Origin: Datisca glomerata
Lineage: Eukaryota; Streptophyta; Magnoliopsida; Cucurbitales; Datiscaceae
DNA: 64,000 nucleotides
Direction of reading: 5' to 3'
Assembly: GCA_003255025.1 (NCBI GenBank)
Contig: QANY01007889.1
Span: forward strand, 510,203-574,202
Shown here: positions 1 through 11,481 of the stretch, in pieces
Layout of the letters: each line of letters opens with the position of its first letter
Position numbering within the stretch: position 1 is the first letter of the stretch
Notes under the pieces: model-generated
What the model saw: only the letters and a program-made list of their open reading frames with translations
Told to the model about the DNA's origin: nothing
Database searches by the model: none
Made by a program: the position numbers and the translations under genes

Positions 1-2
1 TG

Positions 3-542
3 ATCAGGTTGTTCAGAAGTGACAGAGGAATCAGATTCAGATGCAGAAATATATGCAACGTCATCATCTGAATTGGTGGTAGAACTGTCTTCAGAGAGGC
101 AGTTCAGAATCTTCTGTTGGGTTTCTTCATCGAGAGCTAACTCATGAAGTTTTCTTTTGAATTTAGATCGGCATTTGTTGGCAAAGTGTCCAGTTAATCC
201 ACACTTATAACAGACAGCTTTGAGTTTACTGTTATGAGACTTCTGATGTGGTGGAGGTCTATATTTGGGTTCTTTATGTCTGGATGGACTCGGGTCGGTA
301 CTGGTTGTGGCCATAGAAGATGTGTCAGAACCAAAAACATGAAGGAATTGGTTTTTAACAAAGGCCATGATTTTCACTGCTAGATCTTGTTCACTGATGT
401 GAGGGAATTGCTGTTTAATTAGGTTTTGAGCATTGAGGAATGGGTTGCTCGTAGGTGCTGGTGCAGGTTTATGAATAGAATCATAACATGCTTGAGCATG
501 GGTTTTGATGATTTTGGTTAATTCGGTTAAGTGGGGATTCAT
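3..542 (-). pseudogene. Endogenous pararetrovirus-like (Caulimoviridae) coat/gag-region fragment, runs off left edge
   Basis: The minus strand is open from an ATG at 542 to the window edge (about 180 codons). Near 170-215 it encodes a CCHC zinc knuckle, CYKCGLTGHFANKC, followed by a basic stretch and then an acidic Ser/Asp-rich tail. Zinc knuckle plus acidic tail fits the nucleic-acid-binding coat region of plant pararetrovirus polyproteins, though some Ty3-type gag proteins look alike. No protease or reverse transcriptase is inside the window, so the family is inferred from this fragment and from the neighbouring plus-strand fragment. It is open here but truncated by the edge, with an inverted partial copy 300 bp away. 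I take it as an old integrated fragment, not a functional gene. Confidence 0.55.
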
Positions 543-912
543 ACATTTGTCCCACCATTTGGTTACAAAGATACGTTTTAATACTGGTATACCTTTACTA
601 ATACATTTTATTATCAAAATCCGATACACAACCATACATGGTTTATCCGTATTTGTCCTGAAGTATTAGACTCAGGATTACCAAACTGGTTCCTCCTTTG
701 GTGGGATAAATTTGGTATTACCATTGAAACTCTACCAGAAAAATTACAAACTGAATTTAAAGAGTGGCATTCCCAATATGCCCTTTTCCAGAAAAATACT
801 ACTGTTTCCAAAGCCTGGAAAAACTCAATGCTGGGACAAAGGTATGAATCCCCACTTAACCGAATTAACCAAAATCATCAAAACACATGCTCAAGCATGT
901 TATGATTCTATT
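474..912. repeat. Long inverted repeat joining two pararetrovirus-like fragments
   Basis: Bases 474-554 and 832-912 are reverse complements, with two mismatches seen over 81 positions. The 277 bp spacer holds the divergent starts of the two head-to-head fragments. A transcript across it would form a long hairpin. Confidence 0.85.
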
Positions 913-987
913 CCTAAAGGTGAACAGAATTCTCTTCCTGATTTTCTAACCCGAGAATATTTGCAGGAAAAACTCAATGCTGAGTAA
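605..987 (+). pseudogene. Second pararetrovirus-like polyprotein fragment, opposite orientation, frameshifted
   Basis: One plus-strand frame from about 610 reads a Trp-rich segment containing NWFLLWWDKFGI. This resembles the tryptophan-rich region that precedes the zinc knuckle in petuvirus-like and related polyproteins. The reading continues in a different frame from about 830 and ends with a stop after 985, so at least one frameshift separates the halves. The part at 832-912 is the inverted copy of 474-554. The zinc knuckle is absent here. The fragment is broken and I infer no function. Confidence 0.5.
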
Positions 988-1018
988 CCGAGGAAGAGGC
1001 CGTAGCTCTCGTGGGCGT

Positions 1019-1060
<42 letters not shown>

Positions 1061-1061
1061 N
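1019..1061. repeat. (AT)n microsatellite ending in an ambiguous base
   Basis: About 20 AT units end at an N at 1061. The repeat length is probably unreliable in the assembly. Confidence 0.9.
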
Positions 1062-1074
1062 TGAACCCATTACA

Positions 1075-1133
1075 ATTGTTAAATTAAAAGAATCCACCGA
1101 ACTGATTCGGTTCGAAAAAAATCTGCACACCCC
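1075..1133. mobile_element. Possible end of a hAT-like MITE
   Basis: The segment holds TTCGGTTCG and ends in CACCCCTAAC, the usual form of a plant hAT-type terminal inverted repeat. The other end is not visible, because the (AT)n run and an N lie upstream. Confidence 0.3.
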
Positions 1134-1539
1134 TAACTAAGCTATATGGAAGTCATGTTATTTTTTTATAATTATTTATTTTATTACTTTAAAATCTTAA
1201 TAGAAAAACTTGTAATAATAAGAAAAAATAATTATTTTATTTATTAAATTCATAAACTAGTGATAGTTTTAAAGTTTTCATGAATCCAATTTTTCATTAA
1301 ATAAAATATTCATTTAAATGAAAAATATTATTTTTAATTTAATTAAATATGTTTATCTCAAAAGTATATTATATGAAGTTTCGATAAAATGTGTTAAAAG
1401 ACAATAAGAATATATTTTAAACAATATATTAAAAAAGATTTGTCTTGGTCTATTGTTGAAGAATGTGATTTATATGGTAGAAGTCAATGGTTCAAACTTT
1501 ACTACATACATAATTGTTTAACTTTTTAGATAAAAAAGT

Positions 1540-1710
1540 AGATTCACGGGTCAGGCCGGGCCTAGCATTCGGACCGGTTTGGGCCGAATCATAGGCCTTG
1601 AAGACAAGGCTTGTGATGGCCCGCAGGCCTTAACATGCCCAGTACTGTTCTATATCGGGCCGGTTCAACTGGTTTCGTTGGCCAAACCGGTCCACTTACC
1701 ACCCCTAAAC
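1540..1710. mobile_element. GC-rich MITE remnant with a CACCCCTA end
   Basis: This GC-rich island stands in AT-rich DNA. It has GGGCCGG-type motifs and ends CACCCCTAAA near 1709. Plant hAT MITEs often run from TAGGGGTG to CACCCCTA around such motifs. The left terminus is not recognisable, so the copy is partial. Confidence 0.35.
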
Positions 1711-4700
1711 ATATCGTGGCCATAAAATCAGTTTAAACGATTACGAGAATGAAATTAATCAAGACACATGGCAAGCTAATGCAACAAGCTGGACGAGCGT
1801 TAATCAAGATCATCCAACGAACAGATTTACTCCAATAATTCAAACAAATTCACACAATTTGAGGAATATTGAGTTATCCTCAAAACGAAACTGAATCTTC
1901 CCTAAACGGGAATATCTCCCAATAGCAAGCATAAAATCTTTAGATATGGGAATATTCACCACGATGTTTTTAGTAATTCCATTACTAAAAATGTGATATC
2001 AAATTCTGTAAAAGTTTATAAATAAAAGTCAATTGTAACATTCATTCATTGAAATAAAATACAAACTACATAATTCTATTGTTCATCGTCATTATTCTCT
2101 CAATCTCTCTTTTATTTTTTTTGTGCGAGAGAAAAAATTGTTTATGCAGTGACCTGTTAACTAAAAGATCCATAACAAACAAAAAGAAATCCAAAAACTA
2201 GCTAGATGAGAGACCAAACGAATCGCATTCTACACAAAAATTCAAATTCATATTAAATTAAAAGCAAAAAATGGAGAGAGAGGGACTGAAGGAGTGGCTC
2301 ACAGAATTTAAGTTCAGATAATAAAAACAGAACCGTCAAGAACTTGTCTCCAAATTTATAGAAACCAGTAAAAATCAAAGAGGAAAGAACAAGAAAGAAC
2401 TTCAAATCGAAGTTCCTTACTGTAATCAAATAGGATTCGTGCTTCTTAAAGGGTAAGGCCGGAGAGTTCCTCTTCCAGAAGGAAAGAAGAAGATGGAAAA
2501 GACGGATCTCTTTTTTATATTAGAGATAATGGGAAGGGAGACAGAGGGAGTGGTATTTTTGTATTAAAAATATTTGCCGTGAGTTTTAATTTTTTGTTTT
2601 TACATTTTGTTTTTCATATTTTACATTTTGACTAAAGTGCATATATTTATTTTATATTTTAACATTTTTAAATTGAAGGTGCACAATATTAATTGTCTAG
2701 AGGTAACTTCTATGGTTGTTAAATTTAGTGATCACTTAAAAGGTAAAACACCGAGTGAAAGTAAATATATAAATAGTATATTTTGCCTTTAGTTTACTAC
2801 TTTTCTTACAATGGAAACTTTTTCTTGCCCCAACTAGTCTAAAATTTGGCTCTATAATTGTACATTTATAGACCTTTTTTTCTTTTCTTTGCCGTTTTCA
2901 TTAGCTGATCTTCTGTGGGGTAATTGCTATATTTGAGCAACCTTTTACCCTTTTCTTTCCTTTTTTTATTGGTTTTGATAAGAAACTTTTTTTACCCTTC
3001 ACTTTCAATCACAGCTGGATATAGATGATATTAAAAACGCACAATAAAGGAAAAATGAAAGTAAGGTAATAAAACTCACAACTTGATCAAAATATTAAAG
3101 TAAATTAACAAAAATTACGGACATGATATTCAATAATATATTTTTTCCATCGTTGGCTTACTTGAAGATTTGTTTTGCTTGACCGTTTTGATTGCATGCA
3201 TGCATATGAACAATCTTTTTCCATGTGAAGGAATACTTTTTATATGAGTTATTATTTTAACTATGCATTATATATAGCGAATTTAATTAGCTATTAAAAC
3301 CTTTGAGACAATGATAAATTACACACATTTTCATTGAACCTTAATGAATATAATGTGTTAAAATAGGTGCGATAATTAAATTATTTGTGGAAAAAAATAT
3401 ATCAAGATAATAATCTGAATTATAGAAAGAAAGCGGTTAATTATTAAAAGGAACTTTTAGCAAACCATATCTTGATAAGGCAAAATGCTAAAGCCAATCC
3501 TGATAAAACTTTTGGGTTTCCTTCTTTTGAGTCATTTGACCTTTCTTAATTAGTTCTTTGAATAGTATCATTAATTATTCTGGAAAAATTTTGATTTTAG
3601 TTTGTTTCTAGTAATTAATTAACTGACATATGTATGTGTGTGTAAATAAACACCGTTTGTCCCTTGTGTATAATGTCTGATAAAGTTGTATAAAAGAGCA
3701 AATGTTGATAAGATTTATGCATTAGCTGAATCAAGAAACTAAAGTGATTCCCTCTCTGTTTGCTCTTTTTCGAAGAGGGAGTGTGTTTCCAATAACAATC
3801 ATATAGTGGGAGTGACGCAGATGATTGATGTGCTAGAACGATACAGAACGCAAAGAGCAAGAAACCAAAAGAAGGTAATGTAATTTTTAATAGAGCAGGA
3901 AAGAAGTTTGAAAGGAAGGACCCTACTTCAAGATGTTGCGTATATAGAAGCATCACTTTTCAGAGTATTACTCCTCAATCTTTACACCAAGTCAAGAAAA
4001 TGGCCTAGAAAAAAACTAACTGCAAATTTGGCTAATGTCCTATTATTTATTAAACAAAAAATTACTCTTAATGATAAATAAAAGATACATTTAAAACAAC
4101 TAATATTAAAAAATACAAATTTGGCTAATGTCCTATTATTCATCCCCTCATTCCGCTCTCATTCTCCTTCTCAGGCTCTCTCACCAAATCAAATTTCACC
4201 GCGCCGTCTTGCGACTAAGACTCAACCACCCTCCACACCACCGCTAGCGCGCCACCTTCATCGCGTAACATTTTTCCTTGCGGCTTATCTACATTGATTT
4301 TATAAGCTCCTTTTGATATTTTTCTATGAGTCTTCATCTTGTCGTGGCTTTCTTGTTGGCATTTTGGTATCCATTTCACGGGTGGTGGTTCTCGGGGAAC
4401 TCTTGTCTGACGTAAACATCTTGTCACTATGCGTGAACAAATTTTTCACCATGTGAAAACAAGTTGTTTTACTGAGTATAACATTGTGTAGATGTGTAAA
4501 CAAAATTTTTACTAACTAAACATAGTGTTTACTCGATGTACGTAAACCGTTTGTTTACTAAACAGGTTGTTTTCTATATGTAAACAAATTTACTCTATGT
4601 AACATACTTTTTAACAATCCTAAAGAAGAGGATGAATCAGATTAATTTTTTTTAGAAGATTAGTTATATTTGCGGTTTCTTGATGGACATTTTGCATTTG

Positions 4701-4740
4701 AAACATAAAATAAGATCCATTCACTATGATTTCTTCAAGA
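1711..4740. other. AT-rich intergenic DNA without a supportable gene
   Basis: No ORF here has a recognisable domain. Near 2020-2110 there is TATAAATAAAAG followed by a pyrimidine-rich stretch, which could be an LTR or pararetrovirus promoter region. A 26 bp direct repeat (CAAATTTGGCTAATGTCC and following) occurs at about 4023 and 4116. Bases 3162-3215 resemble 32991-33042. Around 4440-4620 short degenerate GTTTACT/GTAAAC motifs recur. Confidence 0.5.
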
Positions 4741-5060
4741 AAATTCACTTTATTATATATCATAAGTGAGAAAACCATTACACTACTCTAGAGCCTGACT
4801 TAGATTCTTTGTCCCATTATGGAAAGTGCACAACTTTTTCTATAAATATAACTCATTCATAAGGTATTCACTCTGTAAGTCTCTAACTTTATTCTATCAA
4901 AATCATTACTGATATGAGTGTCGGAGTCTAGTTGGTTAATCACCATACCGTTGTCAAGTTAGTCTTATGTTCACATTCTCTCTTATTTTCAGATTCATCA
5001 TTAAACTACACGTGGTAAAATCGGTGATAGTAGATTTCTAACATTTACACACGACAGAAA
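4740..5060 (+). mobile_element. Ty3/Gypsy (Tat-like) LTR fragment
   Basis: A TATAAATA box near 4842 is followed about 70 bp later by GATATGAGTGTCGGAGTC. This matches the common R/U5 arrangement in plant Tat-type LTRs, TATA then an ACTTGAGCGTCGGAGTG-like motif. No second LTR or internal region is linked to it, so I read it as a solo or fragmentary LTR. Confidence 0.4.
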
Positions 5061-6055
5061 TTTGAAATTGTACGTTAAGAAACAACCCTCCAATTGGGTA
5101 GACATGAATGATTTTCAATTTAGTTATTTTATCAGTTAAAACATTTTTCTAAAATACGATATGTAATTGAATCATTATCTATAGTATATATAAATGAGGC
5201 TAATGGTAGAAATATATTTGGACAAAAAGTATCTCTGACTCTCCATTAATACATGAAATTTCTCAATTATCTTTCAAATTTTAAGATTAATATAATAAAT
5301 TTAAATTAAATGATCAATAAAAATTTTAACTTTTTGAACAACAGTAATTTCCAAACTATTTTAGAATCTTAAATTGGCCTCTATGTTCTAAATATAGTTA
5401 AATCTTTAAAAGTTAAGATAGCCTACATTAATAAACATGAAATGAAAATAAAACCCTTAAAACATCAAAAATCAATCAAATATTCATTTATTAGTTCAAA
5501 TATAAAATTAAAAATAATAGATTTTGAAGCAATTAATAGTACTTTTCAATATAAATATTTTTAACTACGGTATGTTTAATACTTTTATCATTTTATTATT
5601 TAGTTTATCTGGGTAACGCACTGGTTAGAAATTATTATACTAAAAATGAATTTACAAGACATTATTTTTGCTAATCATAAATGTGGATGAATAGTACTCT
5701 TCAATGTAAATACGAAGTCAAGAAAAAAAAATTACCTTATTATTCAAAGGTTACGTGGTGCTGGACATCGCCGCCGTGCCTTTTAAATTTTCAATCATCT
5801 TATCAGACTCGGTTATCACATTTTTTCAAAAACAATACACTGCGTAATTATTGTAGCATTATATGTTAAAACTGAATGTGCTTTCCCTGTTGTATACATA
5901 TCTTTGCTAATCATTAATTTGGATGAATTGTTTATGCTTTTGAAAGTGCATCCAAAGTTAATTTGAAATTAAACCCTTTGAAGAACTGGCATTCACTACT
6001 ATTTCTCATCACCAACAATATTATTAAAATGTAAATTCATGTTTTATATTGAAGG
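5061..6055. other. AT-rich intergenic DNA, nothing recognised
   Basis: The stretch is over 70% A+T with no coding signature. The short ORF at 5681-5869 has no recognisable motif. Confidence 0.5.
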
Positions 6056-6249
6056 TGTTATGCAAATTTCTCATAATTAATAATTTTACACAAATAATTA
6101 AATATTCTACGTATATTACTATTAGCATATATTAACATAATTAAATCAACATATATTAATTGTACATAATTAAATTAATATGAATTTGTCATTACATATA
6201 TAATAAATGCAGATATTACAGTCCCAAATAGGTCAAAGTGAAAAGATAA

Positions 6250-8402
6250 TAATATACCTATCGATAGTCTATTTCAAGTGTCATCGAAAAAATCGATTGA
6301 TCCTCCGTTCCTACAAAAACGTTCCAACAATAAGTAGACTCTGAAATCCATACCAAAATTTTTCAAGTCAATTCTCAACGCACTAGGATGTGTGTGGGCA
6401 CGTAGAATATTACAAGATATTTTTCTCTCTAGATTTTTTCAACACATGAGATCTAGAGATTTACTGAGAATGACTTTAGTGAGAGGATTCTCTAAAAGAA
6501 CGTGATGACTATTTTTTTTAGAGATTTGATTAACATTAAATCACAGAAGAAAATCTCTCTGACAACAATCGAGTTCTCAATTCAACTCTTGATTGACGAA
6601 CTGATGATCTGATCAACTGATTCTATCATCTTCTTTCAACTACTTAGGCCATTAGAATAATATCTGTATATATTCTAGATAATGACGTATCAGATTTTTA
6701 CGGATAAACTAAAATAATATTCAATTATAAAATTACCAATTATAGTGGGACTCATGCAATTATGCACAACCGCAGTGTGCCGTGAGCCAGCATAGTGCCT
6801 CGCGGCACCACTATAGTATCATGTGGCACTGTAGTGTTGCCCACTCACTACTGTAGTGCCACATGACACCCCAGTAGTTCATGTTAATTTCTGATACCCT
6901 ATCAGTGATTGACACGTGGTAATTACTGTGAAATAAATATTTATTGTAATCAAATAATTATCTAGATATTATAGTTAATTCAAAATTAACATATCTAATT
7001 ATCTCTATCAACTAACTTATCTTTTCTTTCACAAATAACATATTTAGTTTATTTAAATTATTATCTAATGATAACTTAATTATCTTATTTCACAAATTAG
7101 ATATTTTGTCTCACTAATCAATAATTAAAAAATGATAATTATATATATATANAATTCAATTATTTATTTATTTATTAATTACTTGCACATAATTATCTCA
7201 TAATTATGTACTTGTCTCAGAATAAAAATTCTTTTTGCAAGTCAGCATTTTCTCATATCCTGAAATATTCACACTCTAGACAGCGTAGTATAAAGGTAAC
7301 TTGGGGATCATGTACCTATAATTCTAAGCTCCAATAAACTAGATTAATATTAAACTCTCTAATTAAAAATTTATTAATTCTATTATTGCTCCACTATAAA
7401 TATGGAATTACATTCTTAGAGATTATAGAATGTATTTACAGAGTATTCTCATGCAGTCCACTGACATAATCATTTCATGTAGTTCTTTCCTCCAATTATC
7501 GGTTCGTAAATTTGAACTGGTCAAAATTACCATTTTACCCATCTAATTACTTCTTGATCCTTAAGTATTATTAATCCACTAGTGAATGACTAATTTATAA
7601 TCTTATTATAAATTTGATCTCAATAACCATTCAGTTCCATAATTAACATTTAAGGAAACCAATATACGATCCGTTAGGAAAGCTTAGATTCCAAATCTTG
7701 TAAGAGCATGTCCTCAGCCATCCATATCATTGAATCTCCAAAACAAAAGTCACTAGCCCGATTAACAAACAGACCTTAACGAGTGAATCAAAAGATCCTG
7801 TAGACATGCATAGGAGTTCATGACTACTCAGGTTTCAGACTGATCTGCATATGAGCATCGAATTGATGTGTATTAAATCTTTATGATGAACAGTACGTTA
7901 ATAAATATTAATTCACATCGGTTCTGTCATATATAATCTTATTATATAAAGTACATTCACTAAGATGCTTATCCACATCAATGATCCGGATCTAGATCAC
8001 CCACATTCATAATACTTAGTGAATCATACTATAAACCATTCATTAAAGATTCTATACTTTGATATGTTGCTGACACTTTTATTCATTATTTATGATCTTA
8101 AACCTCTCGTACTAATACAATATCATAGTCTCTTAATGAATGGTTGATAGTATGATTCACTAAGTATTATGAATGCGAGTGATCTAGATTCGGATCATTG
8201 ATGTGGATAAACATCTTAGTGAATGTACTAAACCTCTCGTACTAATACAATATCATAGTCTCTTAATGAATATCGAATTTTCAGATATTTATAAAAATTA
8301 TTCAGCAATAATTTAAAACAACAATTATAAGAAAAATATAATCATCTTTAAACTTCATTTCAAATTGTCAATACACATGCTTTGAGCACATAACCCCCAA
8401 CA
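6250..8402 (-). repeat. E1 3-prime LTR, with an internal inverted templated insertion
   Basis: It aligns to 14482-16488 from about 6250 onward and ends at 8402 with CCCCCAACA. It differs from the partner LTR by an extra 130 bp at about 8142-8271. The outer 200 bp (6056-6250) do not match the corresponding part of the other LTR (14286-14480). One N lies at 7152. Confidence 0.8.
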
Positions 8403-8814
8403 ATCTCTCACTTGCCCTAAAGTAAATGTGACATCTCTCTTAATCTCATGCTACGCACATGACCCTCAAATGACTTCGCAGGAAGTGTCTTTGTAAAAAG
8501 ATCAGTCAGGTTCTGTTCCAATGTTATCTTCATAACAGTCACATCTCATCGATGCACGATCTCTCTTACAAGATTATATTTCCTCTCTATGCGCTTGCCC
8601 CTCTTGTGACTCCTCGGTTCCTAGAAATTTTCTACTGCCCCACTGTTATCATAGTACAGGATCAGTGGCTTGTCCATATCTGAAACTACTTCTAGATCAT
8701 AATAGAACTTTCTAAGTCATACCGCCTCTTTCGCAGCTTCACAAGTCGTTAGATATTCGACTTTCATAGTGGAATCTGCAATGCTGGTTGTTTAATACTT
8801 CTTCAAACTATAGC

Positions 8815-9900
8815 TTATCCACTAAGGTTGAATACTGATTCACATGTCGACTTCTGAGTGTCTCTATCTAATTGAAAATCATAATCAATATATCTAGTAG
8901 GGATAAGGTCTCCACTTGAATAAACAAGCATATAGTTTCCCGTTCTCCTAAGATACTTGAGAATGTGTTTTACTGTAATCCAGTGTTCCAAACCTCGATT
9001 CGATTGATAACGACTGACGATTCCTACTACATAACATATGTCCGATCTTGTACACAACATGAGACTTCCAACTACTGAAGCATAGGGAATTTTTCTCATA
9101 TTCTCTTCCTCTTGAGGTATCTTAGGACATTGTTCCATGGAGAGGATAATTTCATGTCTGGTCGGTTGTTGACTTTTCTTAGAATTCTTCATAGAAAATC
9201 TCTCCCGCACATTATCAATTTAAGATGCCTAAGAAAGTGCAGGAACTTGTTCTTTCTATACCTTAGGATTTGGATTCCAAGAACATAGCTCGCTTCTCCC
9301 AAATCTTTCATTTGAAATTACTTAGGTAACCACTTCTTTACCTTTGACAAAGTTTCTACATCATTCCCAATGAGTAGAACTAAGAAAATCACTATATTAT
9401 CTTTGGTGTATTTATAAACACAGGTTTCGTCAACATTTTGCTCGAAGCTATAAGACTTTATAATCTCATCAAAGGTAAGATTCCAAAATCTAGATGCTTA
9501 CTTTAATCCATAAATTGATTTAAGCAACTTGCATATTTTCTAATCTTGCCTCTTTTGTACGAACTCTTCTGGTTGCATCATATAGATGTTTTCTTCAATA
9601 AAGTCATTCCAAAAAGCTGCTTGACGTCTATTTGCCATATCTCATAGTCAAAACTAGCAGTTTTGGACAAAATGATACGAATGAATTTTAGCATGGCCAC
9701 ATGGGAGAATGTCTCTTCATAATCGACTCGCTCCCTTTGTGTATAGCCCTTGGATACTAATTGTGCCTTGAAAGTCCCTATTTTTCCATTTGCACCTCTT
9801 TTCTTCTTGAAGATCCATTTACATCCAATGGTCCTGACATCTTCAGGTGATCTACAAGTTCCCAGATGGAATTAGAATACATAGATTACATTTCCTGATT
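8815..9900 (-). pseudogene. E1 reverse transcriptase / RNase H remnant lacking the YVDD box
   Basis: The N-terminal RT part near 9570-9850 reads KGYTQRERVDYEETFSHVAM, a Copia RT hallmark, in broken frames. Where YVDD should lie (about 9365-9400) the reading is IVIFLVLLIGND: the flanks are there but the YVDD codons are missing. The C-terminal part (8815-9210) is open and includes SVVGSLMLCTRSDICYVVG-like connection residues and YIDYDF, the degraded first RNase H acidic motif. It cannot be catalytically active. Confidence 0.75.
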
Positions 9901-10199
9901 CATGGCATCTTGCCATTTCTCTTTTTCATGATCATCCATTGCTTCTTCATAAGATAATGGATTATCTTTATTTGTGTCTGACACTAGGATATGTGCCTCT
10001 AGTTTGTAGCCAACTGGTTGTCTCACATCCCTCCCACAATGACTTTGCATCGGGGTTTTCTTTGCAGGAACTGTGGTTTCTCTGGTTTGTCGTTTATCAG
10101 TAGAAATTGAAGGTGGTCTGATCTAATCAGTCTCTAATTTCTCGAGAACTACTTTGCTATGAGGCTTGTAGTTTTGCATATAGTCATGCTCAAGAAAGG

Positions 10200-11132
10200 T
10201 TGCATTTGTCGACACAAACACCTTTTGATCATTGTGACTATAAAAGTACCCACATCTAGTCTCTAGAGAATAGCCAACGAATATGCATACCTCAGACCTT
10301 GAGTCTAACGTTTCGATCTTGGGTCTAATAACGTGAGTTAGACTCCCCCATATATTGAAATGACGTAAACTAGGTTTGGAGCAATTTCATAACTCTAAAA
10401 GCGTCTTGCTTACAGACTTAGAGGGCACTACATTCAAAATGTAGGTTGTCGTGTGTAATGCATATCTCTAAAATGTAAGTGACAATGATGAGTATCTTAA
10501 CATCGACCTAACCATATCCAATAAGGTTCGGTTTCTCCTCTCTGTAACACTATTTTATTGTGGTGTTCCAGGTGCTATAAGTTGGGATAGGATTCCACAC
10601 TCCAGCATATAATCCTTGAATTCTAAATCTAAGCATTCACCACCTCAATCGAATCGAAGGGTTTTCAATGACATACCTAATTGCTTATCAACTTCAGCCA
10701 TGAAGTCTTTAAACTTTTCAAAAGTTTCAGACTTACGATGCATCAGGTAACTATAACTATATCTTGAGTAGTAGTCAATGAAAGTGACATATACTCATAC
10801 CCACCTCTAGCTTATTCATTGATTGCTCCACAGACATCACTATGTACTAACTCAAGTGGTTCCTTGGCTCTTTGGCCCTTTCCTGTGAAAAGTCTCTTGG
10901 TCATTTTACCATGTAGACAGGATTCACAAGCAGGAAGAGTTCCAACTTTTAGCTCTCTCAAAGCACCCTTCTTTGTTAACATGTTTAACCTATCTAGATT
11001 AATATGTCTCAACCTAAGATGCCATAAATATGTATTATCATCATGATAAACTCTTTCTCGATTGTTATTTTTAGATTTTACTATTTTAAATAATTCAGAA
11101 TTATTTAACGCACGTTCAGTCGGTTTAAGCAT
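10200..11132 (-). pseudogene. E1 integrase remnant (pre-integrase plus D,D,E core)
   Basis: Bases 10812-11132 encode the pre-integrase zinc region: YLWHLRLRHINLDRL, then CESCLHGK (H..H..C..C pattern intact). Downstream in broken frames I see FIDYYSRYSY, then LRFD followed by a stop and GGEC, then TERRNRTLLDM, which supply the three acidic core positions. Integrase would insert the cDNA copy. In-frame stops make it inactive. Confidence 0.75.
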
Positions 11133-11283
11133 ATACAGCCCTTTTATAATTTTAGCATGACAGATATCGAATTCATTCTTAGAAATAGTAGACTATTTAT
11201 TAATTAAAATAAACTTCGAATAACTGTCTTGCAAAAATGAAAGAGAAATCAAATTTCTCAAAAAATCAGGAATATAATAAAAA

Positions 11284-11481
11284 TCATTCAAAACTAAGAT
11301 ATACATCCAAAAAGTAAACGGTTGTCCCTAATGTTTTAGCTGACATGAGCACACAACTTCCAACTCTCAAAGTGACATCGCCATCATCTAACTCCCTTGA
11401 CGAATCAAGCATCTGCAAAGAAGAATATACATGGTTATTGGCTCCTGAATCAAGAATCCAGGATGACAAATCATATTCCAC
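11284..11481 (-). pseudogene. E1 aspartic protease remnant
   Basis: WILDSGANNHV carries the DSGA active-site signature of Copia proteases, right after gag in an open stretch of about 65 codons. A stop ends the frame before integrase. Confidence 0.75.

Noticed and set aside
3615..3956. 113-codon minus-strand ORF with a hydrophobic segment, considered as a small secreted peptide
   Set aside because: The hydrophobic stretch is internal, there is no cleavage-like context or known peptide motif, and the region is AT-rich with no promoter evidence.
4215..4427. 70-codon minus-strand ORF
   Set aside because: Basic composition with no recognisable motif, next to repetitive sequence.
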